From NCBI GenBank assembly GCA_030674155.1, contig JASPKP010008341.1, positions 1-11,686 of the forward strand: 11,686 nt of DNA. The letters are read 5' to 3'. The stretch is from Stramonita haemastoma. Lineage: Eukaryota > Mollusca > Gastropoda > Neogastropoda > Muricidae. This document shows positions 7,673 to 11,686 of the stretch, piece by piece (position 1 is the first letter of the stretch; every line of letters begins with the position of its first letter). A program made the translations under genes and the position numbers. The notes beneath the pieces were generated by a model. That model had not been told where the DNA came from and did not search any database. It saw only the letters and a program-made list of their open reading frames with translations.

Positions 7673-7890
7673 AACCGCACGCACGTGGTGTACCCTGTGT
7701 GCAAATGTTCGGGCATGTGCACCCGCGCGGCCCAGTTTATGGTTTTGCGCGCTGCGCGCGCGGGGCCCGTAAAATTTCGTTGGGGACGTGCGGCCTTGCG
7801 CGCGTGCGCGCGTGTGCGTTTTGTGTGTGTGTGTGTGTGGGTGTGTGTGGAATGGTTGGTTTCGTGCATGCGTGCACCTTTATACACAAG
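7673..7890. repeat. Alternating CG/GT tract, right arm
   Basis: GCGCGCTGCGCGCGCG (7747-7762), GCGCGCGTGCGCGCGTGTGCG (7798-7818) and a (GT)n run to about 7850. It is the reverse-complement partner of 6570-6815. One Cys/Val/Arg-rich open frame on the plus strand follows the repeat and is not a gene. Confidence 0.8.
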
Positions 7891-9039
7891 TTTTGTGCGG
7901 GTGCAATTTCGTAGGGGTTCGTTTTTTGTGTGCATTCGTGAGGGTTGTTGAGGGGGAGGGAGGGGGGGGAGAAAATTCAGATGTATGGTAAGCCAAAAGT
8001 CATAAACGTTTTGTTTTGTTCGTTCGTAAAGGGGATGGGTCAAGGGCCTTGGGGAAATTTCCCTTTATTCATATATTTTTTTTCAATTTTTTCAATTCAT
8101 TATTATTTCTCCCATTTTTTTTACAATTCATTAAAAAAAAGTATGTAGTTTTCTTTTTGTTCCCCCTTATTCATTTTTTTTATTTGGGTTAAATAATTCC
8201 TTTTATTTTTTCATTCACAATTGCTATTTTTTGAAAAGAACTTTTTTTTTCTTTATTTACACTAAAATTATTTTATATGATAATTTTTTTTTAAACTATC
8301 TACAAAGTCTTGTGATTGCTTTTTTTTTGTTCATCCCCGTGTGTTCTTTATGAATATTTTTTGTTTAATTTTTGATAATTAAAATAATTTCTTTGCTTCT
8401 ATATTTTTTAAGACCTTTAAAAAATGATCCCCCCTGAGACAAAACCGCCTGTACATCAGAATTTAAATTTTTTCACTTAATTTTCCTTTTTTTTTCGTCG
8501 TCGTCGGGCGGCGAACCTTTAGACAGGGAAAATTTCGTCTGTCATATGATTTTTTAAAAAATTATTTTTTATATCGAGCTATGAAATAAGCACTCATGTT
8601 TTTTTTTTTTTTTTTCATCCAGTGTCCTGTTTATCTTTTTTGTGAATCGTCTCTTTTCCCCCCGCCACAATGGCCTACTCTTACGAAAATTTGGAACGGA
8701 TTTAACGTGTGCGAAAGATGTTCTCAAAAATACGTTGTTCTTCTTTAAAAGCCCCTGACAAGTAGGCCAGTGCATCCCCTTCGGCTTTGGGGGGAAAAAG
8801 GGAAAATTGTTATTTTGTTTAAAATTTTTTTCTGCGAAAAAAGTCGGGGCGAAAAAGGACCAAGAGGGTAGGAAATAGACGAGAAGGGGGCGACAAAAGA
8901 AAAACCAGCAGAAAAAAGAAATGACAAAAGGAGATTTTTGGTCAAAATTTCCAGAAGGTGGGGGGGGGGGGGGGCCGTGTTTTTATGTAACAAAAAACCC
9001 TCCCTCCTCCTGGCCCCCCGCGGGGATTGATTCATTAAT

Positions 9040-9336
9040 TATCTATTATCTATCTATCTTTTTACTATTATCTACATCTATCTTTATCTATTATCTACAC
9101 CCGCCCCCGCCCGCCGCCCTCCGTCCGCCGTCCGGCGCCTCCGCCTCCCTGCCTGCCTGCCTGTGCCGCCTCCTATCTTCTCCCTGCTGCCTCCTCCCTC
9201 CCTGCCTGCCTCCCTGCCCCCCGCCCCTCTTGTCTTCTGTCTGTCGTCTGTCTGTTGTCTGTCTGTTGCCCTTCTGTCTATTATCTATCTATCTATCTAC
9301 TATCTATTATCATCATCTACATCTACTATCTTCTAC
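9040..9336. repeat. Compound TATC / CGCC / TGCC / CTGT microsatellite, right arm
   Basis: Mirror of 5203-5458. TATC units lie at 9046-9098, CCGCC/CCGTC at 9100-9140, CTGC/CCTC units at 9141-9225, CTGT units at 9232-9275 and TATC units at 9280-9336. Unit order is the exact reverse complement of the left arm, but unit counts differ, and the GC-rich part contains more CTC interruptions. Confidence 0.9.
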
Positions 9337-10026
9337 TCCATTTTCTCAAAATTCATGACACAAAACTCAACCCTAAAATTTTTGTTGCTTTTATTGTTTT
9401 GTTTTGTTGTTGCCGCCCCCCGCCGCCGCCGTAGCGGCTGCGTTGCTTTTTGCTTTTTTTTTTCCTTTTTTTTCCTTCTTCAACAGCGGTAAAATAAAAC
9501 CCTGATTTTTTTTAAACTTATGAAGCGGCCTGTACAGGAAAAAACCTCGGGGGGTCATTTTTAAATCTCCTGAACCGATATGTTCCCCTTTGAGTCCCAG
9601 ACGCTCAGGTGTGTGAAGGCTAAGTTTTTTGAAATATGTGGGGGCTCGTTAAAGACCCCAGGCAACAAAAGCGGAAGGAGTCTAAGGGTGGGGGAGATGT
9701 TTGTTTTTTGTGTTGGTTTGTTTCTTTATTTTTCACTTTGTTTTTTGTTGTTTTCGCTTGTTTTGTATGGGTTTTTCCCGCCCTCGGGTAAGCCCCAAAG
9801 TTTACCAAAAAATGAGATTTTGGTATGCGACCGTTTTTGCCCACCATGAAAGGGAGCCACATTCCGATCCCCGGATGTAGTTGGATGTTTTTTGTGTTTC
9901 CTAACCCACCGAACGCTGACATGAATGATGGGGGATTTAAGTGCATATATTTTTGATCTTTAAAATATACACAAAGGGAATAAAAGCACAGGCAGGTTGC
10001 ATCGAAGTTTATTTATTTTTTTTAAA

Positions 10027-10456
10027 GCACTTTATGTCACATAGTTTTCTGCGTGAAATTGGGCTGCTCTCCCCCGTGGGACGCGTCGCCCAGGTGCAGC
10101 GCCACCCAATTATTTTTTTTCCTTGGGGGGTGTCTAAAATTGATTGAAAAATCGTAAAGTCCCCCCCCTTAATTTACCTACCTGCCGACATTCGAACTCC
10201 CCGACTTTCGGAGAGATAAACCGAGGGGTTTCCCTGCGCATTGGGCACGTAAAAAAACCCACGCAAGAAAAAAAAGTTTTTTTAAAAAAAAAATTTGTAG
10301 ATAAAAAGCTATCTGATAGGGAAACAAGTACACATGCAGACAGGTAAGAAAAGAAAACAATGGGTGGCTTTCCCTTTTGGCGCGCGTCCCCCCCCGGCAG
10401 GGAGAGCACCCCCCATTTCACCAAAAAAAAAGGCGTCCCGAAATGTGTATAAAAAG
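10027..10456. mobile_element. Foldback/MITE-like element, right-arm copy
   Basis: This is the mirror copy of the element at 4073-4496. One terminal repeat is 10027-10125 (GCACTTTATG..., then AAATTGGGCTGCTCTCCCC) and the other, inverted, is about 10346-10456 (GGGAGAGCACCCCCCATTTCACC and TATAAAAAGACAATAC). The interior again carries the ACATTCGAACTCCCCGACTTTCGG block (about 10188-10211), here better preserved than in the left arm. The block includes a GTTCGAATG-like word on the minus strand that loosely resembles a tRNA T-loop, but no A box lies at the right distance. Confidence 0.6.
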
Positions 10457-11686
10457 ACAATACAGTACAAAACAGTAAGATGTTTGTGCGTGCGTGGGGG
10501 GGTTTGTATGTGTGTGGTTTTTTTTGGTGTTGTAGTTGCTCGTGTGTGTGTTTTGTTTTGGGCGTTTTGCGTTGTGTGTGTTTTTGTGGTGTTTGTGTGG
10601 TGTTGGGGGGGGGGGTTTGCGCGTGTTCGGCATTTTTGGGCATCAACATCTTGTCGGGAAAAACTTTGATTTTTCGTCCCCTAAGCAAATGTCCCCCATT
10701 TGTAGAGGGAGAGGAGTAGTTTTTCGATCAGTGACTGGGTTTAAAAAAAAAACGCCTTTTGTTTACAAAAAAAAACCCTTTGAAATAAAAACCCAATTCC
10801 ATCGGTTAGTCTTTTCAATCTGTCAACATTCTCCGCAGCCCATTTTAAATCAGTCATAAAATAAGGGCATTTTTTGCAACAATTTGTATTTTTTTTAGAA
10901 TGGCCAAAAATATGATCAGCCTATCAGTAGTCTTTTAGTTTGTGTTAATAGAAAAACGGAAGAAAAAAAAAAAACCAAAAATATTAGGTTTTGGGGGGTT
11001 AAAAAAAAACCCCAACCCCTTTAATGTTTCATACAACACCAATTATGTCGAAAAGTTCTAGGTAATGCGATGAGTGCGTGTGCAAAACATCCCTTGCTGC
11101 GGAAATGAATAAAGGAAACGAAGAAAAAAAAAAAAACTTTCAAAACCTTACAAGCAATACCGCCCTTCGGGAAATTTAAAAGGGCATTTTATAGAATTAG
11201 GACAAACCTTACCTAAACCAATAGAACCTACTGCTTTAAATAAATTTTGTAAAAATATACACCATCTTTGTAGCGGAGAATTATCCCATTCCCCATTGGC
11301 AGAGTTTAAATAATTAAAGGGCAATTCCCTTTCCCTACGGTGTCGGACAAGGGGTTTTCCTTTTTCCACGTCTCTTGAACTACATTCGAGAGAAAAAATC
11401 AACCCACAAATCTTTGGGCATTTTGGGAAATGTTTCAACACTCATGGTTTGACATTATCCACCCGTTTTTCCCAAAGATACTGCGTCTGGCCATGGTGGA
11501 CAAAAAATGAACTTTTTTATATTTTTTTTCCCCGGCGAAAAAATCCAAGCAAAAAAGTCGTATCATTCCCATTGTAAAATATACATGATTTTTTTCTTTT
11601 CATCCGAAAAAAATCTGATATTCTTAATACTCGGGAAAAAAAAGCGGCCAGTGTCCAGTTTCACGGGTTTTTTAAATAAAACTCGA

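Larger units (their letters stand above)
7375..11686 (-). repeat. Right arm of the >4 kb inverted repeat, cut by the window end
   Basis: This is the reverse complement of 2832-7060, with every sub-feature in mirrored order: alternating CG/GT tract, T-rich zone, GC hairpin, TATC/TGTC/TGCC microsatellite, unique segment, foldback element, GT-rich tract, outer unique segment. It still pairs with the left arm at the last bases of the window, so the true end of the repeat lies outside. Divergence from the left arm is visible by eye (roughly one difference every 5 to 8 bases outside the anchors, not measured by alignment). A large share of the differences are run-length changes. This fits either two independent noisy readings of the same DNA or an old diverged duplicate. 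Confidence 0.95.

Noticed and set aside
11148..11441. 97-residue minus-strand frame with ordinary amino-acid composition
   Set aside because: It looks the most protein-like of all, but the equivalent left-arm DNA (about 3075-3360) is frame-broken and no motif is visible. A decayed exon or transposon piece cannot be excluded; a translated search with frameshift tolerance would decide.

Overview
This window looks like eukaryotic, non-coding, repeat-rich DNA. It has no convincing protein-coding gene, no rRNA, no intact tRNA and no bacterial-style operon. The longer open frames run through simple repeats (poly-Phe/Leu, Thr/His, Cys/Val and Arg/Glu-rich translations), which is what microsatellites give in any frame. 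The microsatellite mix (CA/GT, CTGT/ACAG, GATA, GGCA, TATG, CT), a tRNA-like SINE head and short inverted-repeat elements suggest an invertebrate animal genome. A mollusc, possibly a cephalopod, is my guess at low confidence. The many long homopolymers (runs of 8 to 15 G, C, A or T) and the frequent one- or two-base length differences between copies suggest that raw or poorly polished long-read sequence contributed.

The main structure is a very large inverted repeat. The left arm runs from about 2832 to about 7060. The right arm runs from about 7375 to the window end at 11686 and is the reverse complement of the left. Matching anchors keep left + right coordinates nearly constant (about 14480 to 14550 along most of the arm), so the arms are colinear over more than 4 kb, with many small indels and some substitutions. 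The right arm is cut by the window end, so the palindrome probably continues outside. It may be a real palindrome or foldback duplication, or a template-complement chimera of one DNA molecule. I favour the artefact but cannot settle it from sequence alone.

Layout: 1-2755 is a non-palindromic flank holding a CT tract, a G-run cluster, a polypurine GAA tract, a possible 0.3 kb MITE-like element (1138-1461), a tRNA-derived SINE head (1499-1565), a stem-loop (1708-1852), a CA microsatellite and a 0.5 kb CTGT/CT block. Going inward, each arm carries about 1 kb of non-repetitive sequence, a CA-rich (GT in the right arm) tract, a roughly 0.42 kb foldback element with about 100-bp terminal inverted repeats, about 0.7 kb of unique sequence, a compound GATA/ACAG/GGCA microsatellite, a GC hairpin, an A-rich (T-rich) zone and an alternating CA/CG tract. 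The spacer (about 7075-7375) is not self-complementary. It looks like a third, degraded, direct-orientation copy of the innermost arm segment (about 6130-6680).

Nothing here forms a gene system. The value of the window lies in its repeat architecture and in deciding whether the palindrome is biological.
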